Shown here: piece by piece, positions 22,831-34,702 of the stretch
Layout of the letters: every line of letters starts with the position of its first letter
Position numbering within the stretch: position 1 is the stretch's first letter
Assembly: GCA_030490835.1 (NCBI GenBank)
Contig: CM059971.1
Coordinates: 54,298,012-54,362,011 of the forward strand
DNA: 64,000 nt
Origin: Annona cherimola
Lineage: Eukaryota > Streptophyta > Magnoliopsida > Magnoliales > Annonaceae
Direction of reading: 5' to 3'
Translations under genes and position numbers: made by a program
The notes under the pieces: model-generated
The model's input: the letters and a program-made list of their open reading frames with translations, nothing else
Database searches by the model: none
Told to the model about the DNA's origin: nothing

Positions 22831-23422
22831 GAGAGCTCAATGCGACTTGGGAGCTAGCATTAATCTCATGCCTAAATCTATTTTCAAAAAAATGGGCCTC
22901 GGGGAAGCCCAACCTAAAACAGTAACGCTGCAACTAGCGGACCGATCCATTACGTATCTGAAGGGCATTATTGAGGGTGTGTCTTGTCAAGGTGGACAAG
23001 TTCATTTTTCCTATTGATTTTATTATCCTGGATTACGAAGAAGACCGGGACGTGCCAATTATTCTAGGTCGACCTTTCCTCGCAACAGGCAATGCAATAA
23101 TTAATGTACGAGCCGGAGAATTAACCATACAAGTGCAAAATGAACAAGTCACATTCAATGTGCTCAAGGCAATGCAGCGCCCGGATGGATGATTTAGAGG
23201 AATGTTTCATGATTAATTCGGTCAATTCAAAGGATCGAGAATCTTTTTCAACTGATATTGAGAAGGACTCAAAGAAAACTGCATTCAATAAGGACCGCGA
23301 GTTAACTGCTTATAAAGAAGAACGACTCGTTGATCACATCGGGCTTGAACAATTGACCGAGACGATGGAAAGCTAGGACATGGAAGATAAAGTCGATGAA
23401 GGAATAGAGGGGGATATAGTTG
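22831..23422 (+). pseudogene. Athila-like aspartic protease region
   Basis: CDLGASINLMPKSIFKKMG near 22840-22900 is the Athila protease active-site region (D-L-G-A-S). It is followed, after a frame change, by DKFIFPIDFIILDYEEDRDV, then PIILGRPFLATGNAII (22971-23192). This is a retropepsin-like fold that would cut gag-pol. A short acidic spacer follows, and it is then cut by a solo LTR at 23423. No reverse transcriptase appears on the other side, so pol was lost before the insertion. Confidence 0.8.
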
Positions 23423-26328
23423 TGTGGCGCCCCGAATTGGGGAGCCTAGAAGCCTTACTCCGGGACCGATTTTGATTGGTAAATGTGAGTCAGAATTGTT
23501 ACCCTGATCAAGCGGTGGGTTCTTAATTGGATCTCGTCCAAATTTTTTTTCTTTTCATTCGTCACTTAAGCATACACTTTATTCATAATAGACTCATTAT
23601 AAAACCATTCATATCTTCTTTTTATTGAAATAATTCACATAAGTACAATCATATTTGTAATATCCATAAAACACGTCTTCAACATGATTATCATACATTT
23701 GTCCCTTTGGACGCATGCATAGAACTGCAATTAAATTTGCAGGTCATTTCTACCTGGTATCCTTTATGAGTTAGCTTCATAACCTGTTTGTCATTTTGAA
23801 AACACATATGAGTAATAATACTCAGTATGCAAGCCTTTTTCTTTGGCAAGTAAACATTTTCCTTTCATTCAAATGCATTTCTCCCCATTTGGTAGTAGAC
23901 ACTTACCAAGTGATCAATTACCAATGGAACAGAAACCTTTTCATGCATTTCATGAGAATGCAGTGCATTCATTCATTCATGACTTTCCTTGTGCCCCCAC
24001 CTCTTGGGAGGACGCCTTCGGCTGCAGCCCTAGCGACTTGGCAATAGTGAAGGGAGATCCCCGATTCACTTGCTACCTTCACCAAAACCTCTTCGTTGTG
24101 CACCATGTTCATACATACATATGCCGGCATGACATGAACCATAAAATTTTCATAAAGGCATTTAATAAGCAAGTTGGCAATCATTTCATGTAAAGCAGTA
24201 TAGGAATGACCATCCTTAAATATATTTCATAAAATAGTAAACAATCATTTTCAAAAGGGTTGCTTGCTTACTTCCTTAGTCTGTGTCCTCCACCTTTTCC
24301 TTTCCTTTTCCTATACAAAGAAAAATTATATTTTATCTACATCATTCCATGTCTTAGATTGCTTCCCATGCATGCTTTATAATCATTCATTACCTCATTC
24401 CTATAGAGGTTAATCTTATAAAGATACTTGGTCATTACCTCCTTATATGGAATTTTTTTATCCATAAATCCCTTTAAAAATTCCATCTATATATTCTTTA
24501 AGATATAAATACTAATCTCATTTTTTTCCACCCAATTTATGCTTTATTGTTCATGGTACTGTTCATCATCACTGTTCACGATCACTGTTCATGAGAGTAC
24601 TGTTTATGATCATGGTTCATGGGTTACTATTTACGTTTACTGTTCACCCGAGGTTAATGTTCACGGCAACGTGGGTTACTGTTCATGGGTTCCAAAAATT
24701 GATATTTTTTCCAAAAATAAAAAATACCATGACATAGCTCTCAGTTAATATATCATGGGAAAATTCATAAATTTTGAATTTATCATCATTAACTTGGATT
24801 ATTAAATCATTTTCTCCATACACTGAAAATCAACATAATTTCTCTTAAGCATAATCCTTAAATCGAAAAATCGTGAAATTAATATATCATCATTCCAACA
24901 TCATAACTATCATAAATATTCATCCCATATCATCATTTAGCAATATTGGAGTATTATTTTCACATTTCATACATGATTTTCCCGAATGCTCTATCTTCGC
25001 TCCAAATTTTTGATGTTTTGGCATATTTTCAATTTGGCATTATAAGCATACTTATTTTCTCATGCTTAGGCATTATCTAAGTATGATTTTACCCTACTTA
25101 ACATCCAAAAGAAATTTGGGTAGAATTCACTTACCCGAAGTGGATATACCCATCCTCCTTTCTCACTTTCTCTCTCCAACCTTCTCTCCTTCCTTCTTTC
25201 TCACTTGGGACGTGTGGGGGGTGTGTGGGAGTGAGTTTTGCTCAAGCTTGGGAGCTGGGATGTGTGCCTTGAACATCCACCCCTTGGTCCCTTTTATAGG
25301 CTTGCATTTTTCAAGTATTTTCATTTTACCCCTTCAAATTAATGTATTCAATTCTAATTATTTTTGCCATGTCATTTTCTTGATTTTTCTTAATTTCTTA
25401 TGCGGAATTTTTTGGTCCACAAAAGCTTGAGCTAATCCATGCCATTTATGGCAAATGTTTCATAAAAAGATGTGTTAAATCCACACCATTGATTTTTCAT
25501 AATTGAATCAATCTAAGCCCTTGATTTTTCATCAAAATCAAGGAAATTTTTTGAGCAATGTGCAGCCACCTTTCTGCCCATTCACGTCATTGTAGCAATG
25601 CCCCATTAATTATTTTGTTTTTTTTATGAAAATCTATACTTTAATCTAAAATTCATCCAAGTCATTGATTATATGATAAGATTGAATTTAAACCATTGAT
25701 TTGGACACAAAATCCAAGCCATAGCTCACGCCCCATCTGCCTTGGAATTTGAGCAGATTTTCCATTTAATGAAAATTCTTTTTAATTAATTAAAAATAAT
25801 CAAAAGTCAAACCTATATTAATGTTAAAGGAAAAAGTGATTTTTGATCTCCAATTGACGTTTGATCCTGACCTTTGATTCATGATTTTTGTCAAATCTTA
25901 AACCATTCATCATGATCATCATAATCATCATAATATTTTGGCCATCCATAAAAAATTTCGCTTCAATCCGACGTCCGGATTGCAAGTTATTAATTTTTCT
26001 TCAAATTTCCACTAAAATCCAGAATTTCATTAAAATATAAAAAAGTATTGCTATTTCTTCCTGTAGTGATTAAATCTCCTTTTCATCATTTTGTGATTAG
26101 GTTAATCCAAGTGATTAACCCTTAATCACGTGTCTTAATCCCTGTGTTACTATTTACGTGCACTATTCACGTGGGTTAAATCCTTAATTGCACTATTTTA
26201 ACCTCTAATACACACATTTGCAAATATAAAATATTTCATGAATTTTATTTATCATAAAAATCAGTACAAAAATCTAGGGTTTACAACCCTAGGTTTACAT
26301 GTGTTATTCTAGAATTGCGGGTTTCACA
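23423..26328 (-). mobile_element. Solo LTR, Tekay-like family A, copy 2
   Basis: 2906 bp, reading TGTGGCGCC to GTTTCACA on the plus strand (reverse of family A). It is flanked by the perfect duplication AGTTG (23418-23422, 26329-26333). It carries the family landmarks in reverse: the CCTGATCAAGCGGTGGGTTC block near the left end and ACAACCCTAGG near the right end. It has no coding capacity. Confidence 0.9.
24545..24680 (-). promoter_or_regulatory. Cluster of TTACTGTTCAC-type motifs in solo LTR
   Basis: At least eight near-copies of ACTGTTCA(C/T), the complement of GTGAACAGT, occur in about 135 bp, some as back-to-back pairs (ACTGTTCATCATCACTGTTC). This is the same motif cluster as 1966-2078 and 28625-28690, and it is the densest of the three. 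Confidence 0.55.
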
Positions 26329-26333
26329 AGTTG

Positions 26334-27145
26334 AGAAAGCTGAACAGTATCATACCCAAACACCTCTATTTTATCTTCCGGAAATCAAGACTCCGCATGA
26401 CTCAAGAGACCAAGGCAAAACCATGGATCCATCATCAGTTCAAAACCATGAAAAATGCTTGCATAGTCTTTATAAGAGACTAACTAATCCACTTAAAGGG
26501 GCTAAAAGTCAATCTGAGCTTCAATGTTGCATTTCGAATGGAAGGGAGTACGAGGTGGTGAAATTGAAGGAAAATTAAACAGCGGGAACGTCGGGCTGAG
26601 GACGTTAAACTTAGCGCTGAATGGGAGGCAACCCATTTTCATTTTCACTTTGATTTTTATTTTTGTTTTTGTTTTTGTTTTTATTTTTATTTTTAGGAAA
26701 ATGACTTGGAGCATAATTTCACAAAGATCATGCTTGGAAGCAGCTGGAGAGAAAAATTCAAAAATTTGCTGAAGAACATCGGTGCCTAGGCGCCGCATGG
26801 GGGCGCCCCAGCGCTGTTATGAAAATCCCGAAGAACACGAGAGCACGAATTGGCGCCCCAGCGCCGGGTCGTGGACAGCGCGACCCGGACGCCTTATAAA
26901 GCTTGGGGTTAGGGTTCTAAACCCTAAACCCCATGCCCCTACACCGAAAATCCCTTTTTCTCATTGCCAATCAATCTCCCATTGATTCCAAGCCATTTCA
27001 ACCTAAATCCAACCACATTTCATCAAGGAATCACCCTCCCATTCCATCCATTCCATTTTCCATTTCATTCTCTTTTTCCCCATTTGCTTAGATCCACTCA
27101 AATCTACCCAAAAATCCGGTTTTTCATTACCAAATCCTAAGCCCC
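26334..27145 (+). mobile_element. Athila internal remnant between protease and env-like ORF
   Basis: About 0.8 kb of internal Athila sequence between two solo LTRs. It has a short open stretch (26315-26578) ending EYEVVKLKEN, then AATGGGAGGCAACCCATTTTC, a phrase that in Athila elements follows integrase. After it come a T-rich tract (26633-26697), and two GC-rich palindromes (GGTGCCTAGGCGCC at 26783, TTGGCGCCCCAGCGCC at 26850) like those of the Athila LTR. Reverse transcriptase and integrase are missing. Confidence 0.65.
26633..26697 (+). repeat. T-rich simple repeat
   Basis: Runs of TTTTTATTTTTG and TTTTTGTTTTTG over about 60 bp, ending TTTTTAGG. Confidence 0.85.
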
Positions 27146-30016
27146 TGTGAAACCCCGATTTTAGGAATGTGTATGAAACCCTAGAGTTATAAACCCTAGA
27201 TAATGTAACGATATTTATATGAAATATATATTAATGATATTTTACAATATGTGGAATTGGAGGGTTAAGTAGCTAATTATGGAATTTTAATTCGGATCAA
27301 TAGTAAACGTGAATAGTAAAACGTAAATAGTGATCATGTGATTAAAAGAAAGTGTAAGTTAATCACTTTGGATTAACTTAATCATAAAAGACGAAAAAGG
27401 AAGCTTCCCACTAAAAGACAAAAGAGGAATAGTGATGCTTTTTGAATTTTTTAATGATTTTCGGATTTAAGGGTAATTTTGAAGAAAAAATGAAGAAAAA
27501 TTCATAATTTGCAATCCGGACATCGGATTGAGGTGAAATTTTTTATGGATGGCCAAAATCTTATGATGAACATGATGAGTGGTCCAAGATCTATCAAAAA
27601 TCATGAATCAAGGGTCAAGATTAAACATCATTTGAAGATAAAAAAGGTAGCCCACTTTTCATTAATTATAATTTGACTTTTGGGTTATTTTTAATTAATT
27701 AAAAATTAAAAAATTAAATGCATATCGGCAAGGAGCAGCTGGGATGTGGACATGCATGGACTTTTGGGGCCAAAATCCAATGTCCTAAAATCATCCTCAT
27801 CAACAATCAACGGTTGAGATTTAATTAGCTTAAAAATATGATTTTTAATAAATCAAAAAAATTATTAATTAAATAGGCTAGCTAGGGTGGCGTGAACAGT
27901 ATCTAGGGGGCTGCACATTTCTCAAGTCAAATCATGGAAATTGGAAAAAAAATATTTAGAATTAAATACCTATTGCAAGGGGGGTAAATTACAATTTAGT
28001 AGAAAATGAAAGGGTATAAATAGGGCATGGGGTGAACGACTAAGGCACACCAAAATCAGCTTCCAAGCTTGAGAAATTCAAGCATTCCCACCCCCAAACA
28101 CGTTTTTGGCCTTTAGAGAAAGAAGGAGAGAAGGAAAGAGAGAGAAAGAGCCAAGTAGGAAGAGAGTTCTCCACTTGAGGTAAGGGAATTCTTCCCAAAT
28201 TTCTTTTGGGTGTCAAGTAGGGTAAAATCATGCTTAGATAATGACTAAGCATAAGAAAATAAGTATAGTTATGCTGCTCAATTGGAATTATGCCAAAACA
28301 TAAAAAATTTGGGACGAGAATAGAGCATTTGGGAAAATCATGTATAAAATGAGTAAATAATGCTCCAATATTGCTATGTGATGATTTGGGATGAATTTTT
28401 ATGATAGTTATGATGTTGGAATGATGATATATTAATCTCATGATTTTTGGATATAAGGATTATGCTTAAGTGAAATTATGATGAATTTTAGTATATGGAG
28501 AAAAAGATTTACTTGGCCAAGTTAATGATGATAAATTCAAAATTCATGAATTTTTCCATGATATACTAACTGAGAGCTATGTCACGGTATTTTTTGTTTT
28601 TAGAAAAAATTCAATTTTGGAAATCCATGAACAGTAACCTGCTAAAGTAAACGTGAACAATAATCATGAACAGTAAACAACGTGATTTTGGGAAAAATTA
28701 AGATTTATTTTTATAAGGATGTATGGATTTAATTTTTAAGGATTTATGGATAAAAATCCATATAAGGAGGTAATGACTAAGTATTTACAAAGGGATAACA
28801 TCTATAAAAATGAGGTAATATGTGATCATAAAGCATTCATGGAAAGCAATCGAAGATATGGAATAGATGGATAAAATATCTAATTTCCTTGTATAGGAAG
28901 AGAAAAGGAGAAGGTTAAGGATACAGACTAAGAAGGTAAGCAAGCAAACCCTTTTGAAAATATGTTTTATTCTCAAGTATTTATGAAATGTGTTTAAGGG
29001 TGGCCATTCCTATAATGTTTCGAAATAATGAATGTTTATGAGTTTTTATGAAAAGTCATGCCGGTATATTGATATCATGTGATGTTCATAGACATGTGCA
29101 CATGTATGATGCATAATGAAAAGGCTTTGGTGGAGGTAAAAAGCGGATCAGAGGGTCCCCCTTCACTATTACCGAGTCGTATGGGCTGTGTGCCGGCGGC
29201 GTCCTTCCAAGAGGTGGAGGCAAAGGAATGTTATGTGTGAATGAATGCATTGCATTTTCATGCATGAATTGAAAAAGAAAGCATGGATTTGAAATGATGT
29301 TTTAAAGGGATGGTGCAAATAATTCTCTACATTAGAATGACAAATCACTTGGTGTAAGAGGTATATAATGCTGGGAGAATCAAAAGTCATGCATGTAGGA
29401 GACTAGGTAGGCTAATCAAGGTAAAGGATGCGAGGTCCCCTTGACGAGGCCAAGTCGGAGAAGCCGGCGTAATGGACCATGCTATGTGAGATGTTTCCTA
29501 GGCTAGCGTACCCACACACGAAGGTTTATGTCAGGAATGGAAAGGAAGTGTCTTCTATCGAATGGAGATGAATGCATTTAAATGAAAGAAAAATGCTTGC
29601 TTATTGAGTTTCGACTCATGTTTTGTTTTCCCAACCTCAGATAGGTGTAGGGAAAGGCAAGAGATGAAGGGCATGTGTTGCTAAAGGAAAAGAGAAATCT
29701 ACAAAGGTTAGTAGATTTTTGTATGAATAGATGCCCTAATGGGATATGATGAAAAAGGACATAGGTTGTATGAAATTATGAAGTTATGAATAATATAAGA
29801 AGTTGATGATTTATGATGATATGGATAAATTTGTTATGAATGATGATGAGTATATGTTTATGTGATGAAAGAAAATAAAAAGAAATGAAAAAAAATTTGG
29901 ACGAGATCCAATTAAGAACCCGCCGTATGATCAAGGCAACATTCCTGAGTTATGTTTACCAATCGACAAGATCCCGGAGTAAGGACTATGTGGACGCCTC
30001 AGTTCGGGGCGCCACA
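27146..30016 (+). mobile_element. Solo LTR, Tekay-like family A, copy 3
   Basis: 2871 bp, TGTGAAACCCCG to GGCGCCACA, with the perfect duplication GCCCC (27141-27145, 30017-30021). It aligns along its length with copy 1 (537-3597), which is longer mainly through the duplication at 2965-3234. It has fewer GTGAACAGTAA motifs (28625-28690). No gene was seen in it. Confidence 0.9.
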
Positions 30017-30485
30017 GCCCCACACCTATATTAGCTTTCCCATCATTTTCCCCTTGATTTGTGCTCCATTTTGAGCCATTACATCTTCATCTTCTTTGCC
30101 CCGGCACTGCTACCCCCGCGCCCCAGCACCAGTGCAGAAACAACATAAGGGCCAATTTGCAGGTGGAAAGCTTCTGTGGGTAAAATTTCTCCATCTTTGG
30201 TGCATTTCAATTGCTTTGAAGTGGTTTGGTAATTGTTTGAGTGGAAAATTGGATTGGACTAGTGGGTTTTTATGGATTGGTTTGCGGGTTGGAGATTGAT
30301 TTGGGTGGTTCGTTCTGTGGATTGCTTGCTATTGGTTTGGTGCTTGATTGGCTTTGGTGATTAGATTGTGGAGGTTGGCTTGTTGATAGCTTGTGGACTG
30401 TTTTGGGTGCACTTTTGGAGTTTGGCTTGTTCGGTTGTGTTGGATTTTTTCTTGCAAGGGCCGCTTGAGACTATTTGTCAGAGTC

Positions 30486-31574
30486 ATGGCTTCCTTGTCA
30501 TCTGCTAAGAGGAAGAAAGTTTAAGAGCCAATAGACTTTGATGACACCAAGTTTGTGTCCGCTTAGGCCTTCAAGCGGTACATGGACGCGCTCCAGAAAA
30601 GGCACCTGATTCCAGAGAGGGGAATCAAGATAGACGAATTCTTCGACGCTCCGCTCCTCAACTTGAATGCCCAAGGCTGGCAGAATTTTGTGGCGCGACC
30701 CCAGCCTGCTATCACCCTTGTGGTCAAGGAGTTTTATGCTAATGCAGTGGAGCCTGAGCAGGGGCGAGTGAAGGTCAGGGGCAAGATTGTCCCATTCCAT
30801 GCGAAAGCGATCAACTCGTATTATGGGATGGTTTCTTTCGATCACCCAGACGAGTACGAGGCATTCCTAGAGGGTAAAGACCGAGACATCAGCTCTATCA
30901 CCAGATAGTTTTGCCAGAGGCTATCGGTCTGGAAGTCGACGGGCGGGCAACTTACCTCCTTCAAGCGGAGCGACATGTTTTCTCATAGGAGGATACTCTT
31001 CCACGCCCGGATGATGCCGTCGACCCACGTCAGCGAGGTGACGATGGACAGGGTGCTGTTGCTCCATGCCATATACAGCAGCATGACGATCAATGTGGGC
31101 CAGCTTATCTATCACCAGATTTGTGCTTGCGCAACCGCACCCCGGGGCAGCTACTATTGCCCGTCCCTCATCACCGGGCTCTGCAAACGGGCCGGAGTCA
31201 GATGGGAGCCGACAGAGGAGGTCTTGAACTGTTAGGCAATTATTGATGACCTCTCCTACCGCACCAAGCCCTGGATCCGCACCGCCACGATGCGCCCCCG
31301 AGCAGCTCCACCCGCGAGACCCTCCTTTGCACCACCTATTACCAGTGAGAGACTAACCAACTTGGAGAACCTGATGGCGGCTCAGGCAAGGTTTTTACAG
31401 CAGTTCAACAGGGCGATGGAGGCCCACTTTTGATGGCTGATGGACGACTGGCAGATTGACGCCTCATCTCTCCCGTCTTTCCCGTCGACGCCATCGAAGT
31501 TTTGAGCCTGCTTCGGGTAGCCATCCCAGCCCAGCGACAGCGAGGACGAGGATGCCACCGAGTCTGATTCTTGA
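30486..31574 (+). pseudogene. Athila env-like ORF (plant transposon protein type)
   Basis: One frame of 362 codons from ATG 30486 (MASLSSAKRKKV) to TGA 31572, broken by seven in-frame stops, several explained by C-to-T change. Landmarks: FKRYMDALQKRHLIPERGI, then VKEFYANAVEP and VRGKIVPFHAKAINSYYGM, which I recognise as the family usually annotated putative plant transposon protein in the env position of Athila elements. Later come a histidine- and methionine-rich middle and an acidic serine tail (DSEDEDATESDS). No clear signal peptide or membrane span was seen. Its role is unknown. Confidence 0.78.
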
Positions 31575-32062
31575 GGGAGTCCCGGTCCTTCCATTTTTAT
31601 TTTTTTTTCTATTTTATTTTTGCTTTATTTTGTATTTTCTTTATTAAGTTATTCTAGGTCATCATGCATTGAGGACATTGCATCTCTTAAGTTTGGGGGG
31701 TGTATAATTCTCGACCATAGGTTAGTTTTTTATGCTTTGCATGTTATGTCAATTCCAGCTGATGAAAGTTACCTTTGTTCAATCCATCTTATTGCAAATG
31801 TGCAAGGTTGTGATTAATGTGGACTTGAAATTGAATTCATGAAAGATGGGCAATTCAGACTGTGGACCAGGTATAAAGACAAGTCGCAATGTGAAAAGAA
31901 TTAAAGGGATTTCATAATGCATTATTCTAATTCAAGTATATGTCAATCTTCCAGACTGAAATGATGAGAACTGGATTAATTAAATGCTGACAAGTACTTT
32001 AAGGGAATTAATGGGTTCAAAAATGGTAATATGTCACAAAGGAAATTACACAGGCATGTTCA
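31575..32062 (+). other. Athila 3' internal non-coding region, left part
   Basis: About 490 bp without a gene. It contains CATTGAGGACATTGCAT and AAGTTTGGGGGG near 31670-31697, the sequence that in Athila elements precedes the 3' LTR and resembles the real polypurine tract at 41081. It is interrupted at 32063 by Copia-1 and continues at 40520. Confidence 0.6.
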
Positions 32063-33677
32063 TGTTGGGTCCCGAATTGATGGCAAAACCCAAGAGGGGA
32101 GGGGTGAATTGGGTATTTAAAAATTTATAACTTAAACAGAAACTTAACCCCGGATTAATCCAGTCCCCTTAATGAAGAAATGAAATGGAAAGCTATATAA
32201 TGTAGAGAGTAAATAAATAAATCAAACACACAAGATTTTTATAGTGGTTCGGGCAACCTCCCTACTCCACTCTTCCAAGCTCACACACCTTGTGACTTGG
32301 GTTCCACTATTGTATTCCTCAAATACAATAAGAGCCACGGCTCTCTTCTAGATTCCAGCTCTAGGGGGCATATAACACACTGCTCAAGTAGGTGATGAGT
32401 CTCACTCCAATCACACACTACTTAGCATACACTTGATCCTAGTTCCTCAAACTAGATCAAGTTCAATCACAAATAAATGAAACAACAAAGAAATCTACAC
32501 TTTACAGATGTGTAGCAACAGTTAGGCACAGAGAAGAACTTGAAGAATAAGCTTTGAAGATTCAGACGATGAGCTTTTTGCAGTTTGAAGCAGAGTTCTT
32601 CTTCTTTGAGTGGCTTGATCTCTTTAGAGCTCTTGAATGTAGTAGTTAAGCACACTTAATGATTCTCAGCTACTTCCCTCGTCCACCATGAATGCTATTT
32701 ATAATTTTGGAGGGAATCCGAACGTTAGGGGGTAGGTGGCGCGCATTTAATGCGCCAACGTTCGAATCAATTCCGACCGTTGCGACCCAAGTCGTATGTG
32801 GAGTCGACTTGGCCTGCGACTTGGCTTCCAAGTCGCACCTGGAGTCGACCTCGTGTGCGACTCCAGTTCTTCAGATTTCCAAGTCCGAGTCTGGGTCATC
32901 TTGGCCTTCAGTCCTCAACTCAAGTCGATCCTGGAGTCGACTTGGGTTGCGACTTGGCGTGGTCTTTTGCAAGAACACCTTGATCTTCTTGAACTGGCTT
33001 GAACTTTGTAAAATTGATCTTCTTGAACTGGCTTGAACTTTGTAAAATTGATCTTCATGACTTGGGTATTGCTTCATTTGGAATAAGCTTGAAGGTTAGC
33101 TTTGGACTTGATAGACTTGATTTGAACTTTGAATATGAATCTTAGCTTTTGATCTTCAAGAAACTTCAGTTGCTTTTTGAGAATGAACTTTGCATCTTAT
33201 TTGGATTTGATAAAGTCCAAATGGATCCTTGGAATAAGCTTGAAACTTCAATCTTCAAGTCTGAACTCCTCAAGTCGAAGTTGGAGTCGACCTCGTCTGC
33301 GACTTCGCCCAAGTCGCACCTGGAGTCGACTTCGACTGCGACTTCGTCATGTCCGTTTCCACTTTTTCAACTCTGGATGCTTGAAGTCGATGCTGGAGTC
33401 GACTTCGTCTGCGACTTGGTTTCCTAAGTCGCACCTGGAGTCGACTTGGCCTGCGACTTTACTTGCTCTTCTCCCATTCTCAACTCTGGACGGTTTTGGC
33501 TCTTTGAAGTCGATCTTTGAGTCGACTTGGGGTACGACTTACCCTTCCATGTTTTATGTTCTTCAAATGTATATTCCTTAAACATATACACAAACATATT
33601 AGTAGCCAAGACATACTCAAATTGATTTGTTAATCATCAAAACATAGATTTAACTTGTTTTCCACATATTTCCAACA
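32063..33677 (-). repeat. Copia-1 3' LTR
   Basis: Sense start TGTTGGAAAT at 33677, end GGGACCCAACA at 32063. In sense order it holds palindrome modules (33540 down to 32780), the GCGCATTAAATGCGC inverted repeat (about 32745), TATA (32695-32704), one hairpin unit (about 32335-32375) and the conserved GGTTGCCCGAACCACTATA block. It carries an extra 34-bp copy near 32985-33055 absent from the 5' LTR. Confidence 0.95.
32780..33540 (-). promoter_or_regulatory. AGTCGACT nested-palindrome array, Copia-1 3' LTR
   Basis: About eight modules in two clusters (32785-32960 and 33270-33540). The best copies read AAGTCGC, 6 bp, AGTCGACT, 6 bp, GCGACTT, 34 bp in all, so outer arms and core are both palindromic. 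They lie upstream of the LTR TATA box, so in U3. The 5' LTR repeats them at 39655-40380. Several arms show single changes. Confidence 0.75.
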
Positions 33678-33691
33678 ATCTCCCCCTTTTT
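33678..33691 (-). other. Copia-1 polypurine tract
   Basis: Sense AAAAAGGGGGAGAT abutting the 3' LTR. A second, similar tract (about 33839-33850) and two CTCCCCCTAA copies lie further inside the element. Confidence 0.88.
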
Positions 33692-33934
33692 GATGATTGA
33701 CAAAACCGATTTGAGTGGATACCTTTCAATTGCTTAAATAACATGCTCATTTTTGCATTTTGAAATTTTATCATACTTAAGCTCATGCAAGCATATCCTA
33801 CTCTTCTCCATGCAAGCCATGCAAGCATATCCTACTCTTCTCCCCCTTTTTGTCAATATATCAAAATTTTATAGGGTAAGGAAAGAGATAGGTGGGGTTG
33901 CTCCCCCTAAACATGTGCTCCCCCTAAGTTTATG

Positions 33935-34702
33935 CTAGCCTAACTCAATCATTCCCATGTCATTTCTAAACTTATAAAATGCTTCTTTTGCTAGGGGCTT
34001 AGTAAATATGTCTGCAACTTGATCCTCTGTTCTTACATATACCAAACATATGTCATGATTTTCTACATGTTCTCTAATGAAATGGTGTCTAAGGTCTATA
34101 TGTTTGGTCCTATAATGCAAGATTGGATTTTTGGTTAGACATATGGCACTTGTATTATCACATTTGATAGGTATATCTTTAAAGTCCATGCCATAGTCCC
34201 TAAGTTGCTGTTTCATCCAAAGTAATTGGGCACAACAGCTCCCGGCGGCAATATATTCGGCTTCCGCCGTAGATAGAGCAACACTAGTTTGTTTTCTTGA
34301 AAACCATGAAACCATCATGCTTCCAAGAAACTGACATGTTCCACTTGTGCTTTTTCTATCTACTTTGTAACCAGCAAAATCCGCATCCGAGTAGCCGATT
34401 AGATCAAAATTAGAGCCCTTTGGATACCAAAGTCCTATGTTGGTAGTGTCAACTAGATATCTGAAAATTCTTTTCACAGCTACCAAGTGTGATTCTTTTG
34501 GACATGATTGAAATCTAGAGCACATACACACACTAAACAAGATATCAGGTCTAGAAGCAGTTAAATACAATAATGAACCTATCATGCTTCTATACAATTT
34601 TAAATCAACTACTTTTCCTTTCTCATCTTTGTCCATTTTGATCGTTGAGCTCATAGGGATTTTTGCTCCTTTGCTGTTCTCCATGCCAAACTTCTTGAGC
34701 AT
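33935..34702 (-). pseudogene. pol: Copia-1 RNase H part of pol
   Basis: Contains [59 protein letters not shown] and a DQVADIFTKPL end, typical of copia RNase H including the acidic catalytic positions (YSDAD, AEAEY). It is cut off from the upstream reverse transcriptase only by the single nonsense codon TAA at 34703-34705 (GAA in Copia-2). It ends at 33935, about 250 bp before the polypurine tract. Confidence 0.93.

Noticed and set aside
32692..33581. Overlapping open frames in the Copia-1 LTRs (also 39651-40418 and 58978-60082)
   Set aside because: Same explanation: low stop density of the GTCGAC-rich repeat. No conserved start and no protein motif.
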